From contig JACJYA010000011.1 in assembly GCA_020636315.1 (NCBI GenBank), positions 243,115-307,114 of the forward strand: DNA of 64,000 nucleotides. Reading direction: 5' to 3'. Source of the DNA: Lewinellaceae bacterium. GTDB lineage: Bacteria; Bacteroidota; Bacteroidia; Chitinophagales; Saprospiraceae. The translations under genes were made by a program, and so were the position numbers. The notes below the pieces were generated by a model. The model was not told where the DNA came from. It saw only the letters and a list, made by a program, of their open reading frames with translations, and did not search any database. Numbering within the stretch: position 1 is the stretch's first letter; every line of letters starts with the position of its first letter. Below are positions 40,328 to 47,992 of this stretch, piece by piece.

Positions 40328-40598
40328 ACAAAATCTTTATTATTCTCAGGCTGACTGGCCGCCGGCCCGATTCTTTTTTGTCCATAAAGTTTCTCAAAAG
40401 TAAGCCTGTCCTGAAAAGGAAAACCCCGAGATAGGTATTGTGAAATATTTGTGCACTTCAATAATTCCTTAAAAGGTACTGTTTCAACAGGATAACCCCT
40501 TAAAGAGAATTTTTGTTTGCGAAAATACGGCGGGTATTTAAACTAAAAATTAGCTGAATATTAACTCTATGTAAAAAGAACCGGGCCATATCGTATTT
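40328..40598. other. Non-coding stretch, nothing recognised
   Basis: Between the end of the arsenical cluster and its distant terminator. An open frame on the minus strand (40258-40461) runs through the terminator and shows no family resemblance, so it is not counted as a gene. No RNA gene was identified. Confidence 0.4.
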
Positions 40599-41300
40599 CT
40601 AAGGCAGGAATACAAACAAATAGTAGATCCCAACAACCAGAAATACCCCTCCAACGCCGAAGCGAATGGCTTTCTCAATTTTTTGAATGGCATTGAACCA
40701 TAGGCCCACTTTTTCAATACTAAAGGCTAGGAGATAAGTGAATCCTACTACAGGCAGGCCGGTGCCCAGCGCAAATACGAGTGGTAAGATTAAGGCATCA
40801 GAGGAATTTATCGTCATGGGAATAAGCATCCCGAAATACAGAGCCCCACTATATGGGCAAAAGGCCAGGGCAAATATGATGCCCAGCAGGAAAGCGCCGC
40901 GAATGCCCTGCTTTCCAAGCCGGCCGGCCAGTTTCTGAAAGAAGCCACCCCCCTTGAAATTCAGAGGGACGACATTGAGCATGATCAGGCCAATTACGAT
41001 AAGAAGGGGCCCCAGCCATTTTTCTCCATTGCCCTGGAAGAATCGGGCTACGTGGAATTTACTTGCTCCGAAGTACAGGGCCATTGCTATAGCCACATAA
41101 CTAACGGCTCTGCCCACAGTGTACAGTACTCCGCTCCAGATCACCATGCGCTTTTCCCGGAACCCTTTGGCTATATACGCCGTGGCCGTAATATTGGTAG
41201 CGAGCGGACAAGGGCTGATTGCAGTCAGCAAACCCAGAGCAAAAGCGGAGAGCCAGGGAAGCTCCTGGCCCTGCGCCAGTGATTGAAGCCATTCCGTCAT
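40599..41300 (-). CDS. arsG: CcdA/DsbD-like transporter (ArsG-family, aromatic arsenical efflux type)
   Basis: 233 residues, six membrane helices. The halves carry SPCPLATN (near residue 30) and AFCPYSGALYFG (about 147), the conserved Cys-Pro pairs of the CcdA/DsbD thiol-transfer core. In other bacteria the protein next to an ArsF-like thiol protein is named ArsG and exports trivalent aromatic arsenicals. Here it overlaps the ArsF-like gene by 4 bp (ATGA), so they are translationally coupled. A general electron-transfer role to ArsF-like proteins is the alternative. Confidence 0.78.
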   Translation of the reverse strand: MTEWLQSLAQGQELPWLSAFALGLLTAISPCPLATNITATAYIAKGFREKRMVIWSGVLYTVGRAVSYVAIAMALYFGASKFHVARFFQGNGEKWLGPLLIVIGLIMLNVVPLNFKGGGFFQKLAGRLGKQGIRGAFLLGIIFALAFCPYSGALYFGMLIPMTINSSDALILPLVFALGTGLPVVGFTYLLAFSIEKVGLWFNAIQKIEKAIRFGVGGVFLVVGIYYLFVFLP

Positions 41301-41743
41301 GATCTTATCTTTTGCAGGCTATCCTCGAGATGTTCCTTGAGCCCGGCCTTGAATTGTGCTTCATTGTTGACATTCATAAAAGCAAAGCTGGTTAGGTCGA
41401 GATGGGTTTCCTGTCCGTCGTTGACCGTGCTGATGATGAGTGTAGTGCCGAAGGCCAGATACTTGTTCACGATGGCCTCATTGGCCTCGTCGTCGGCATT
41501 GATGAGCCGAAAAGTGATGAGCCCTTTCTCCATTTCGCTGGAGTACGATTCGGTAAGCAACTCTTTGGTCAATTGCTCGATAGTGAGGCAGGCCTTACAC
41601 CGGTGAGTAGTGTGAAAATCCAGCACATCAATTCGGTTTGGGCCTGCTGCGGGTGTAGAATTCGGCGTTTGGGCTTTGCCGGAGCAACCGGTAAATACCA
41701 TAAACAAACAGAACACACAGAGATAATGAAAATGATGCCTCAT
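41297..41743 (-). CDS. arsF: ArsF-family thioredoxin-like lipoprotein
   Basis: 148 residues with lipoprotein signal (MVFTGC). The thioredoxin-like core has VLDFHTTHRCKACLTIEQLT with a Cys-x2-Cys pair (RCKAC) and a later TTLIISTVNDGQE strand. Such proteins sit next to ArsG-like transporters and are annotated as subunits of an aromatic nitro/arsenical reductase. It is located outside the inner membrane, where the ArsG/CcdA-like partner could feed it electrons. It starts 17 bp after the permease stop. Confidence 0.75.
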   Translation of the reverse strand: MRHHFHYLCVFCLFMVFTGCSGKAQTPNSTPAAGPNRIDVLDFHTTHRCKACLTIEQLTKELLTESYSSEMEKGLITFRLINADDEANEAIVNKYLAFGTTLIISTVNDGQETHLDLTSFAFMNVNNEAQFKAGLKEHLEDSLQKIRS

Positions 41744-41760
41744 AGTTTGAAGAGTTTATT

Positions 41761-43083
41761 TTATGGGAAAAGGGCCCCATACATCAGGCCGGACAGCGTG
41801 GCCATCGTAACGACCAGCAGGACATACACTGCGGTTTTCTGTGTCCCCATCACATCCCGGATGACCAGCATGTTGGGCAGCGAAAGGGATGGCCCGGCCA
41901 GCAGTAATGCCAGCGCCGGGCCTTTGCCCATGCCTGCGGCAAGCAGGCCCTGTAAAATTGGAACCTCCGTAAGTGTGGCGAAATACATAAAAGCCCCGAC
42001 AATGGAGGCAAATAAATTGGAGAGAACCGAATTGCCGCCTACCAGCCAAACCACCCACTCGTTGGGTATTACCCCGGCTATTTGGGTATTGTCATGAGTT
42101 GACCCCAGGAGAAATCCCGCGGCCAGGACACCCAGGCCCAGTAGTGGCAGTATCTGTTTGGCGAACCCCCAGGTGGAGATCGCCCATTCGCGGTTGTCAG
42201 GATCTCTCTCGTCGAGCAGGGTAATTACGCTAACTGCAGTTATACCCACAATTACCGGAACCAGCGGTGTCGGCGATAACCATACAGATGTGGCGGTTAG
42301 AACGGCGCCGGCCAGTACGTGCTGCCATTTCAATTTCAGAATGTAGATGAGCGAGAAAGCCAGTAAAAGTGAAAATGTAGCCGTAATCATCCATTTATTG
42401 GCCCACAGCCAGTACCAGGCCCCTTCCGACACCCCCTTGCCGGGCTTTCCCCAGTTGGCGAACACCAGTATGAGTACCAGTGTAAAAAAGTGGAATGCCG
42501 TTTGCCAGAGTGGCCTTTTCTCCGGGATTTCCGGAAAATTCAGTTGGGCTTCCGCTTTGGCCTTTTCCTCCCGGCGGTATATGAAAGCCATGGATAACCC
42601 GATCACAACTGCAAAAACAACAGCCCCAATGGTTCGGGCAATCCCCATTTCCAGGCCCAGGATCCGGGCGGTAAGAATAATGGCAAGTATGTTGATCGCA
42701 GGCCCGGAATACAGGAAGGCCACTGCCGGGCCTAACCCCGCCCCACGCTTGTGAATGCTGGAGAAAAGCGGGAGAATGGTGCAGCTGCAAACAGCCAGAA
42801 CAGTTCCCGAAACGGAAGCAACAGAATAGGCCAGCCATTTTTTAGCATTGGCGCCAAAGTACCTGATAACTGCGCCCTGGCTTACGAAAACAGCTATGAC
42901 ACCAGCAATAAAAAAGGCGGGCAGCAGGCACAGGATAACATGCTCCCTGGCATACCACTTCGTCAGGTCGAACATAGCCAGTATCGCTTCCCTGAACCGT
43001 TCTGAACGAGTTGGCAGGAAGAAAGCGGACAGGAATAAGGCCACCATCCAAAACAGGATACGGGCTTCCTTTTTCCATTCCAT
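41761..43083 (-). CDS. Predicted metal(loid) permease (ArsP / SO_0444-like, DUF318)
   Basis: 440 residues, about 12 membrane helices. Marks of the family: YFGANAKKWLAYSVASVSG, the Cys-rich VCSCTILPLFSSI in an inner helix, and FLYSGPAINILAI. The later GNSVLSNLFASIVGAFMYFATLTEVPI repeats the pattern. Family members export trivalent organoarsenicals or Cu/Zn. It is the third gene of the ArsR-led group, 29 bp after the thioredoxin-like gene. Confidence 0.85.
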   Translation of the reverse strand: MEWKKEARILFWMVALFLSAFFLPTRSERFREAILAMFDLTKWYAREHVILCLLPAFFIAGVIAVFVSQGAVIRYFGANAKKWLAYSVASVSGTVLAVCSCTILPLFSSIHKRGAGLGPAVAFLYSGPAINILAIILTARILGLEMGIARTIGAVVFAVVIGLSMAFIYRREEKAKAEAQLNFPEIPEKRPLWQTAFHFFTLVLILVFANWGKPGKGVSEGAWYWLWANKWMITATFSLLLAFSLIYILKLKWQHVLAGAVLTATSVWLSPTPLVPVIVGITAVSVITLLDERDPDNREWAISTWGFAKQILPLLGLGVLAAGFLLGSTHDNTQIAGVIPNEWVVWLVGGNSVLSNLFASIVGAFMYFATLTEVPILQGLLAAGMGKGPALALLLAGPSLSLPNMLVIRDVMGTQKTAVYVLLVVTMATLSGLMYGALFP

Positions 43084-43112
43084 GGATCAATGTTTTTCCT
43101 GTTGAAAGGCTC

Positions 43113-43346
43113 TTAGTTAAGGATGGCTTTGACCTCCCCGGGGGTTGGCACCCGGCCTTTGATCACTACTTTATCATCGACCACTACTGCCGGCGTGGAA
43201 AGGATGTTGTATGCCAGGATCTGCACAATGTCTTCCACTTTTTCGATCTGCGCCTCTACCCCCAGTTCTTCGGCAACCTGGCGAACCACGGCTTCCGTTT
43301 GCTTGCATTTGGGGCAGCCCGTGCCTAGTATTTTGATGTTTTTCAT
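43113..43346 (-). CDS. Small thioredoxin-like protein (TM0996/MTH895 family)
   Basis: 77 residues. The start KNIKILGTGCPKCKQTEAVV has the active-site CPKC (Cys11, Cys14), followed by VEDIVQILAYNILSTPAVVVDDKVV, the cis-Pro thioredoxin fold. These small redox proteins are regularly found beside permeases of the type that follows. Cytosolic. It has its own ArsR-like operator at 43357-43380, between it and the repressor gene. Confidence 0.9.
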   Translation of the reverse strand: MKNIKILGTGCPKCKQTEAVVRQVAEELGVEAQIEKVEDIVQILAYNILSTPAVVVDDKVVIKGRVPTPGEVKAILN

Positions 43347-43356
43347 AACCTTTATT

Positions 43357-43380
43357 GTTTATCGGCGAATTACGATGAAA
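43357..43380. promoter_or_regulatory. Second ArsR operator before the thioredoxin-like gene
   Basis: GTTTATCG and ACGATGAA flank a central spacer; 18 of 24 bases agree with the operator at 43803-43826, mainly in the two half-sites. It is 11 bp before the start codon, so the permease genes may be controlled independently of the repressor gene. Confidence 0.6.
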
Positions 43381-43442
43381 TTGGCTGGAAAAACACTGAT
43401 GTTTGTCACTCAAAGTGCATGATAAAAATCCCTTCTCAATGA

Positions 43443-43793
43443 CTACTCATCTGAACTGCAGGATTTAGCCGGGCTTTCGGAGAGGGAGAAGTCAAAGATT
43501 TCCTTGAACAGGCGCCCGGCTGCCGTCCAGTTGTCCTGATTTAAACAGTACTTTACTTTGGGAGGCAGGATCTCGCCCTGTATCAACCCGGCATCCTTCA
43601 GCACTTTCAGGTGCTGAGAAATTGTTGATTGAGCCAGAGGAATGCTTTCTGTAAGATCTCCGGTATAACAACAGGCCTGGGCATTCAATAGCTTCAGTAT
43701 TTGAATGCGGACGGGGTGGCCCATAGCTTTGGCAAAGTTTGCCAGTTGTTTTTCATCGGTGCTATAGGCTACGTTGGCTAAGGTTCTGCTCAT
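43443..43793 (-). CDS. arsR: ArsR/SmtB family repressor
   Basis: 116 residues. Winged helix-turn-helix: FAKAMGHPVRIQILKLL, then LAQSTISQHLKVLKDAGLIQG as recognition region. The Cys pair in NAQACCYTGDL occupies the place of the ELCVCDL metal box, and SCSS near the C-terminus adds a further Cys that may complete the site. It represses until As(III)/Sb(III) or a similar ion binds. A perfect palindrome lies 7 bp before its own ATG. Confidence 0.9.
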   Translation of the reverse strand: MSRTLANVAYSTDEKQLANFAKAMGHPVRIQILKLLNAQACCYTGDLTESIPLAQSTISQHLKVLKDAGLIQGEILPPKVKYCLNQDNWTAAGRLFKEIFDFSLSESPAKSCSSDE

Positions 43794-43800
43794 GAATTGG

Positions 43801-43826
43801 AGTTTATCGTGAATTTACGATAAACT
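43801..43826. promoter_or_regulatory. ArsR operator
   Basis: A perfect 10-bp inverted repeat AGTTTATCGT / ACGATAAACT with a 6-bp spacer lies 7 bp upstream of arsR, a normal position for autoregulation. Confidence 0.8.
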
Positions 43827-43963
43827 CCAGACACTCTCAAGTTTCAGAAGTTTTTAAACGATTAATGGAATCCCGGGGCTGTGAACCCTGAATGAAAAAG
43901 TGTAGTTTCCCTGTGGTTAAAGTTCATCTTTTAAAAAACCAATTCCAATGAACACTCTCTGCC

Positions 43964-44161
43964 GGTTTCGGCCTCAAAGGGTTTCTCCTGCCCAGCCATT
44001 TTATGGACGGTGGGGTAACGGGCATCTCGCTGCTGGTGGAGTTGGTTACCGGTATCCTTCTGTCCGTTTTGCTGGCCGCCGTAAACGATCTGCCGGCAGC
44101 TTGGCTCCGGAACATTTCGCCCATTGCGCTCCTGTCGGCGGTGGTTTTTCAACTTCCTTAG
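43964..44161 (+). pseudogene. YitT-family membrane protein remnant
   Basis: Without a start codon, this frame reads GFGLKGFLLPSHFMDGG followed by VTGISLLVELVTGI, the conserved N-terminal motif of YitT/DUF2179 proteins (compare NHFIDGGVTGISLL). It then becomes poor and stops after 65 codons, where relatives continue for some 200 residues. It appears to be the front fragment of a lost gene. Confidence 0.6.
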
Positions 44162-44221
44162 AAAAGTCAGCCAGCGTTAATAACTGTTAAAAAATGGGTG
44201 ATCCTGCCGGAGAAGGCTATT

Positions 44222-44381
44222 TTAGCCGGGTAGGTTGAGGTTGTGTGTAGGTGTATGTGTGCATTGGTGCATTTGCATACGTGGCGGGTATTGTTTAAAG
44301 TTTTTGGGTTCCTTGGTTTATGGCGCCCGTCATGCAACCTATTTGCCTCAACACATTTACACATAAGCACATTTACACACT
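44222..44381. repeat. GTGTA/ACATTTACAC-type short repeats
   Basis: Left part: TTGTGTGTAGGTGTATGTGTGC. Right part: ACACATTTACACATAAGC then ACATTTACACAC. They are complementary in style and could fold together in the leader of the symporter genes. Related to the GTGTAAAA units at 11393. Confidence 0.6.
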
Positions 44382-44387
44382 TTGATC

Positions 44388-44537
44388 ATGCCAACACCAG
44401 AGGCCAACTTTGACGAACAACACAACGAATCGCCTCCGGCCCTTTTCAAAACCTGGGGCCGTATGTACGCCTTCGTTCTCATTCTCCATGCCATCATCAT
44501 CACCTTATTTTATATTTTTACCCATGCATTTGCATGA
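44388..44537 (+). CDS. Small single-span membrane protein upstream of the SSS symporter
   Basis: 49 residues (MPTPEANFDEQHNESPPALF ... ITLFYIFTHAFA). The first 24 residues are polar; residues about 27-45 form one membrane helix (YAFVLILHAIIITLFYIF). The stop is 35 bp before the symporter start. The frame has normal codons and an ATG. Small hydrophobic proteins often accompany SSS-type carriers; I cannot name the family. Confidence 0.65.
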   Translation: MPTPEANFDEQHNESPPALFKTWGRMYAFVLILHAIIITLFYIFTHAFA

Positions 44538-44572
44538 TTTAGTGGCAGATTAAAGCCATATAGCACTATAAC

Positions 44573-46297
44573 ATGAGCACCCTAGATTGGATCGTGATGT
44601 TAGGGACGCTGCTGGGCATTGTTGCCTACGGCGTCTGGAAAACCCGAAATATTGCCAGCGTACAGAGTTATCTTTTAGGTGACCGGGACCTGCCGTGGTG
44701 GACGATCGGCCTGTCGGTCATGGCCACTCAGGCCAGCGCCATCACCTTTTTGTCAACACCGGGCCAGGCCTATGAAGACGGCATGCGCTTCGCCCAGTTC
44801 TACTTCGGCCTTCCGGTAGCGATGGTCATACTCTGTATTTTTGTGCTGCCGCTTTACTACCGCCTCAAGGTCTATACCGCCTATGAATATCTGGAAGGCC
44901 GCTTTGACCTCAGAACCCGGACGCTGACCGCTGTGTTTTTCCTGATCCAGAGGGGGCTGGCCGCCGGGCTGACCATATACGCCCCGGCCATCATCCTGTC
45001 CGCCATCCTGGGCTGGAGCCTCAACTGGACGATCTTTTTCATTGGCCTGGTGGTCATCTTTTACACCGTCGTAGGGGGAACCAAAGCGGTGAGCGTAACG
45101 CAAAAACAACAGATGATCGTCATCCTTTCGGGAATGTTCATCGCGGCGGTGATCCTGATGTTTCAGCTGCCGGAGAACATCAAATTCAGCGATGCGGTGG
45201 GGATGGCCGGCAAGATGGGCAAGCTCAATGTAGTGGATTTCAAATTCGACCTCAGCAACCGATACAACTTCTGGTCGGGCATGCTGGGCGGGGTCTTTCT
45301 GTTCATGTCCTACTTTGGCACCGACCAATCGCAGGTGCAACGCTACCTCAGCGGCAAATCGCTCACCGAAAGCCGCCTGGGGTTGCTGTTCAACGGGATC
45401 ATCAAGGTGCCCATGCAGTTCCTGGTGCTCTTTGTGGGCATTCTGGTCTTCGTATTTTTCCGTTTTGTGCAGCCGCCGATCCATTTCAATACGGCTAACC
45501 TGGAGAAACTGGAGAACACCGTTTACGAAGAAGAGCTGGCAAACCTGCAGGCCCAGCACAATACCCTTTTTCTGGAACAGCGGCAGGAATCGGAATACCT
45601 GGTCGAAGCCATTCGCCGGGATGATGATGCCGCGGCTTCCAGGTCGCAGGAACGCATTAAAGAACTGATCGCAAAGGATAACGAATTGAGAAAAGGGGTC
45701 GATCTCCTCATCCGGGAGGCTGACCCGGATGCCAAACTGGAGGACCGGGACTACATCTTCATCACCTTTGTTACGGAGTACCTGCCCGTCGGGCTTGTCG
45801 GCCTGCTGCTGGCGGTAATCTTCTCGGCAGCCATGTCTTCTACTTCTTCCGAGCTGAACGCCCTGGCCACCACGACGGTCATCGATATTTACCGGCGCAG
45901 TTTTGTCAAAAGCAGGAGCGACCGCCACTACCTGAATGCGTCCAAAGCCTTTACCATCCTTTGGGGCGCCATCGCCTTATTTTTTGCTGCTACGGCGGGC
46001 CTTTTCGAGAACCTCATTCAGGCCGTCAACATCATCGGCTCACTTTTTTACGGGCCCATCCTGGGCATCTTTTTTGTCGCCTTTTTTATGAAAGGCATCG
46101 GGGCGCGGGCCGTTTTCATCGGAGCAATGATCGGGGAAGCCCTGATCCTCGTACTTTACTGGGCCAACGGGCAGGGGTATTGGCTGCTGGTCGGCGATAC
46201 CTGGCACCTGCTGAAGATCGCCTACCTGTGGTTCAACCTGATCGGATGCGTCCTGGTGATGGGAATTGCCTGGCTGCTGGAGCGAATGAGGGTTTGA
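44573..46297 (+). CDS. Sodium:solute symporter (SSS family)
   Basis: 574 residues, about 13 membrane helices. Family marks: SYLLGDRDLPWWTIGLSVMATQASAITF at residues 30-60 (sodium site region), GLAAGLTIYAPAIIL, and FSAAMSSTSSELNALATTTVIDIYRR. A soluble coiled stretch (about 300-385, with ELIAKDNELRKG) sits between two helices and is longer than in simple SSS carriers. The solute is not predictable; sialic acid, sugar or carboxylate carriers all look similar. It follows the 49-residue membrane protein. Confidence 0.9.
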   Translation: MSTLDWIVMLGTLLGIVAYGVWKTRNIASVQSYLLGDRDLPWWTIGLSVMATQASAITFLSTPGQAYEDGMRFAQFYFGLPVAMVILCIFVLPLYYRLKVYTAYEYLEGRFDLRTRTLTAVFFLIQRGLAAGLTIYAPAIILSAILGWSLNWTIFFIGLVVIFYTVVGGTKAVSVTQKQQMIVILSGMFIAAVILMFQLPENIKFSDAVGMAGKMGKLNVVDFKFDLSNRYNFWSGMLGGVFLFMSYFGTDQSQVQRYLSGKSLTESRLGLLFNGIIKVPMQFLVLFVGILVFVFFRFVQPPIHFNTANLEKLENTVYEEELANLQAQHNTLFLEQRQESEYLVEAIRRDDDAAASRSQERIKELIAKDNELRKGVDLLIREADPDAKLEDRDYIFITFVTEYLPVGLVGLLLAVIFSAAMSSTSSELNALATTTVIDIYRRSFVKSRSDRHYLNASKAFTILWGAIALFFAATAGLFENLIQAVNIIGSLFYGPILGIFFVAFFMKGIGARAVFIGAMIGEALILVLYWANGQGYWLLVGDTWHLLKIAYLWFNLIGCVLVMGIAWLLERMRV

Positions 46298-46305
46298 TGG
46301 TGTAA

Positions 46306-46483
46306 GAGTTTGTTCAAAATTCAATCAATGGGCTCCAAACGGCAAATTTTATCCTGAACTGCGTTAATCCCGCTTTTTCTTAAAAAGCGGGACGCCATAC
46401 CTTCCAGGTATGCCTACGTTTTTTGCCTTGCTCAGAACAAAATTTTCTCGTTTTCGCCTCATCATCGAAATTTGAACAAACTC
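46306..46483. mobile_element. MITE-like element with internal hairpins
   Basis: 178 bp with terminal inverted repeats GAGTTTGTTCAAAATTC and (other end, inverted) GAGTTTGTTCAAATTTC, 16 of 17 matching, flanked by TAA on both sides as a possible 3-bp target duplication. Inside are two perfect hairpins: CCCGCTTTTT-CTT-AAAAAGCGGG and CATACCT-TCC-AGGTATG. No coding capacity. It begins 8 bp after the symporter stop and may serve as its 3' end. Confidence 0.75.
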
Positions 46484-46542
46484 TAAGAGTATATGGACTG
46501 AATTAATGAATTAGCGAATGACTGAATACCAGCGGTTTACCC

Positions 46543-46550
46543 TATGTTTG
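46543..46550 (+). promoter_or_regulatory. -7 element TATGTTTG before the NTF2-like lipoprotein gene
   Basis: Exact TAnnTTTG match, 122 bp before the ATG. No convincing -33. The predicted leader contains the short repeats at 46590-46645. Confidence 0.45.
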
Positions 46551-46589
46551 CAGTCTCGCCATTATTGTCCACTTACCTATTCATGTAAT

Positions 46590-46645
46590 CGTGGATTCGT
46601 GAAGCCGTGTACCCGCAAAACCATAGAACCGCAAAACCATCCCGC
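46590..46645 (+). repeat. GTGGATTCGTG and CCGCAAAACCAT short repeats in a leader
   Basis: CCGCAAAACCAT occurs twice (one base pair out of register) with an AGAACCG phrase between them, after GTGGATTCGTG. It is another 7-8 bp period array, placed in the probable 5' leader of the next gene. Confidence 0.6.
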
Positions 46646-46672
46646 GATCAAATGCTGCAAAACTTTAAAAAA

Positions 46673-47134
46673 ATGAAGCCCGTCTTGTTATTTCTTCCCG
46701 TTCTTTTGTTTTCCTGCTCTTCCGGATTTGATGAGGAAAAGGAGCGGCAGGCGATCCTTGAACTGCACGAGGCGCAGCGCGGGTACCATTTTCAGAAGAA
46801 GGCGGAAGAATTTGCCGGGCTGATGTCTGAAAACTATATTTCGGTGAACCGGGGGCAGGTGAGCCGGCCTTCCTATGAGGAGAATGTGGCGCGGTTTGGG
46901 AACTATTTCGACAGTGTGGAATTTGTGAAATGGGATGATGTGCAGCCGCCGGAGGTGCGGTTTTCAGATGATGGCAGTATGGCCTATACCGTTGTGGAAA
47001 AGCAGGTGGTTGTTACTTATCCGGATGAGCGGGGTGGAACAATTGCCGATACAACGGATTTTGCCTGGATTGCAGTTTATAAAAAATATGCGAAGGGTTG
47101 GAAGATCGATTGTGTGGCTTCAACAGACAGGTAA
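46673..47134 (+). CDS. NTF2-like (SnoaL/DUF4440-type) lipoprotein
   Basis: 153 residues from MKPVLLFLPVLLFSC (lipobox LFSC); upstream in-frame ATGs make a worse signal. The mature part starts with a helix (EEKERQAILELHEAQRGYHFQ) and continues FAGLMSENYISVNRGQVSRPSYEE, then strands VKWDDVQPPEVRFSDDG, MAYTVVEKQVVV, FAWIAVYKKYAKGWKIDCV, the cone-shaped NTF2-like fold. Such proteins bind or convert small molecules; role here unknown. A perfect terminator follows. Confidence 0.78.
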   Translation: MKPVLLFLPVLLFSCSSGFDEEKERQAILELHEAQRGYHFQKKAEEFAGLMSENYISVNRGQVSRPSYEENVARFGNYFDSVEFVKWDDVQPPEVRFSDDGSMAYTVVEKQVVVTYPDERGGTIADTTDFAWIAVYKKYAKGWKIDCVASTDR

Positions 47135-47156
47135 TTTCAACCTCATGATAAAATGA

Positions 47157-47184
47157 AAAGGGCGCTGAGAGATCAGCGCCCTTT
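47157..47184. terminator. Bidirectional terminator
   Basis: Perfect 12-bp stem AAAGGGCGCTGA / TCAGCGCCCTTT with a GAGA tetraloop between convergent genes. Confidence 0.9.
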
Positions 47185-47230
47185 CCGTTAAATTGCTATA
47201 ATGCCAGGAGCATTTGCAATACTCCCAAGA

Positions 47231-47536
47231 TTAATATCTTCTGCCGTAGCCGCCACCACCGCCACCGCGGTTGAATCCACCACCGCCGCGGTTCTCACGG
47301 GGTTCAGCTTTTTTAACTACGATGGTACGGCCATCGAATTCCTGGTCGTTCAAGCCATCAATGGCGGCCTGGCCTTCATTATCATCGGGCATTTCAACAA
47401 AACCAAAACCCTTTGATTTGCCGGTGAATTTGTCCATGATGATCTTCACGGAATCAACTTGTCCGTACTCCTCAAAAGCGTCCTGAAGGTCCAGCTCCTG
47501 AGTTTCGTAGTCCAATTTTGCAACAAAAATATTCAT
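47231..47536 (-). CDS. RRM-domain RNA-binding protein with glycine-rich tail
   Basis: 101 residues. The RRM (1-78) has RNP2 as IFVAKL at the start and RNP1 as KGFGFVEM, followed by AIDGLNDQEFDGRTIVVKKA. The tail ENRGGGGFNRGGGGGGYGRRY is Gly/Arg-rich. Such small proteins are abundant in Bacteroidota and cyanobacteria, where they bind RNA and often respond to cold. Its probable -7 element is at 47669-47676, giving a leader of about 125 nt with a CCGCG/CGCGG-type hairpin. Confidence 0.92.
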   Translation of the reverse strand: MNIFVAKLDYETQELDLQDAFEEYGQVDSVKIIMDKFTGKSKGFGFVEMPDDNEGQAAIDGLNDQEFDGRTIVVKKAEPRENRGGGGFNRGGGGGGYGRRY

Positions 47537-47668
47537 AAAAAAGACATTGAGCTCCGCTTTACGCGGAAAAGTTAAAAGATAAAAAAACGTGGAAAAAACT
47601 AAGGGAAGGGTAAGAGGAAATGAGGTAAGGCAATTTCTGTTAACCTAAGTACTTAATTAATTCGGATG

Positions 47669-47676
47669 CAAACATA
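47669..47676 (-). promoter_or_regulatory. -7 element TATGTTTG of the RRM gene
   Basis: Exact match to TAnnTTTG on the minus strand, 133 bp before the ATG; no clear -33. The long leader fits cold-responsive RNA-binding protein genes. Confidence 0.5.
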
Positions 47677-47849
47677 CGCTAATTATTCCATAGTATGGGC
47701 ATTTAGTTGATTTATTATTTTGAGGGATACCACCGGACACCTTTCGGATGGTGTTAATGTGTATGTATATTCCACCGCCAAGGCTGCGGCCGGCGAAAAG
47801 TAAAATAACGTGGGGTTTGACCTGACTATCCTGTTTTCCAGTAAGATAA

Positions 47850-47975
47850 GCCAGATTCAGGTTGAGGCTAAGGTTGAGATTGAGGGTCCAGGACTGGCCA
47901 ACGAAGCAAAATGGATAAAATATTCCTTTCCTTGGGCGTTCTCCGGCCTCAGCCTCAAACCTCACATTAAAATAG
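47850..47975. repeat. GGTTGAG/CCTCAAC short repeats in a non-coding gap
   Basis: CAGGTTGAGGCTAAGGTTGA then GATTGAGG at about 47857-47886 is mirrored by CCTCAGCCTCAAACCTCAC at about 47948-47966. Together they form an imperfect hairpin after the stop of the large HEAT-like gene. The remaining part of the 47537-47992 gap shows nothing else recognised. Confidence 0.6.
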
Positions 47976-47992
47976 AAATTCAAAAGGCCTTG

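Noticed and set aside
40258..40461. 67-codon frame after the arsenical cluster
   Set aside because: It runs through the hairpin terminator and has no recognisable protein features.
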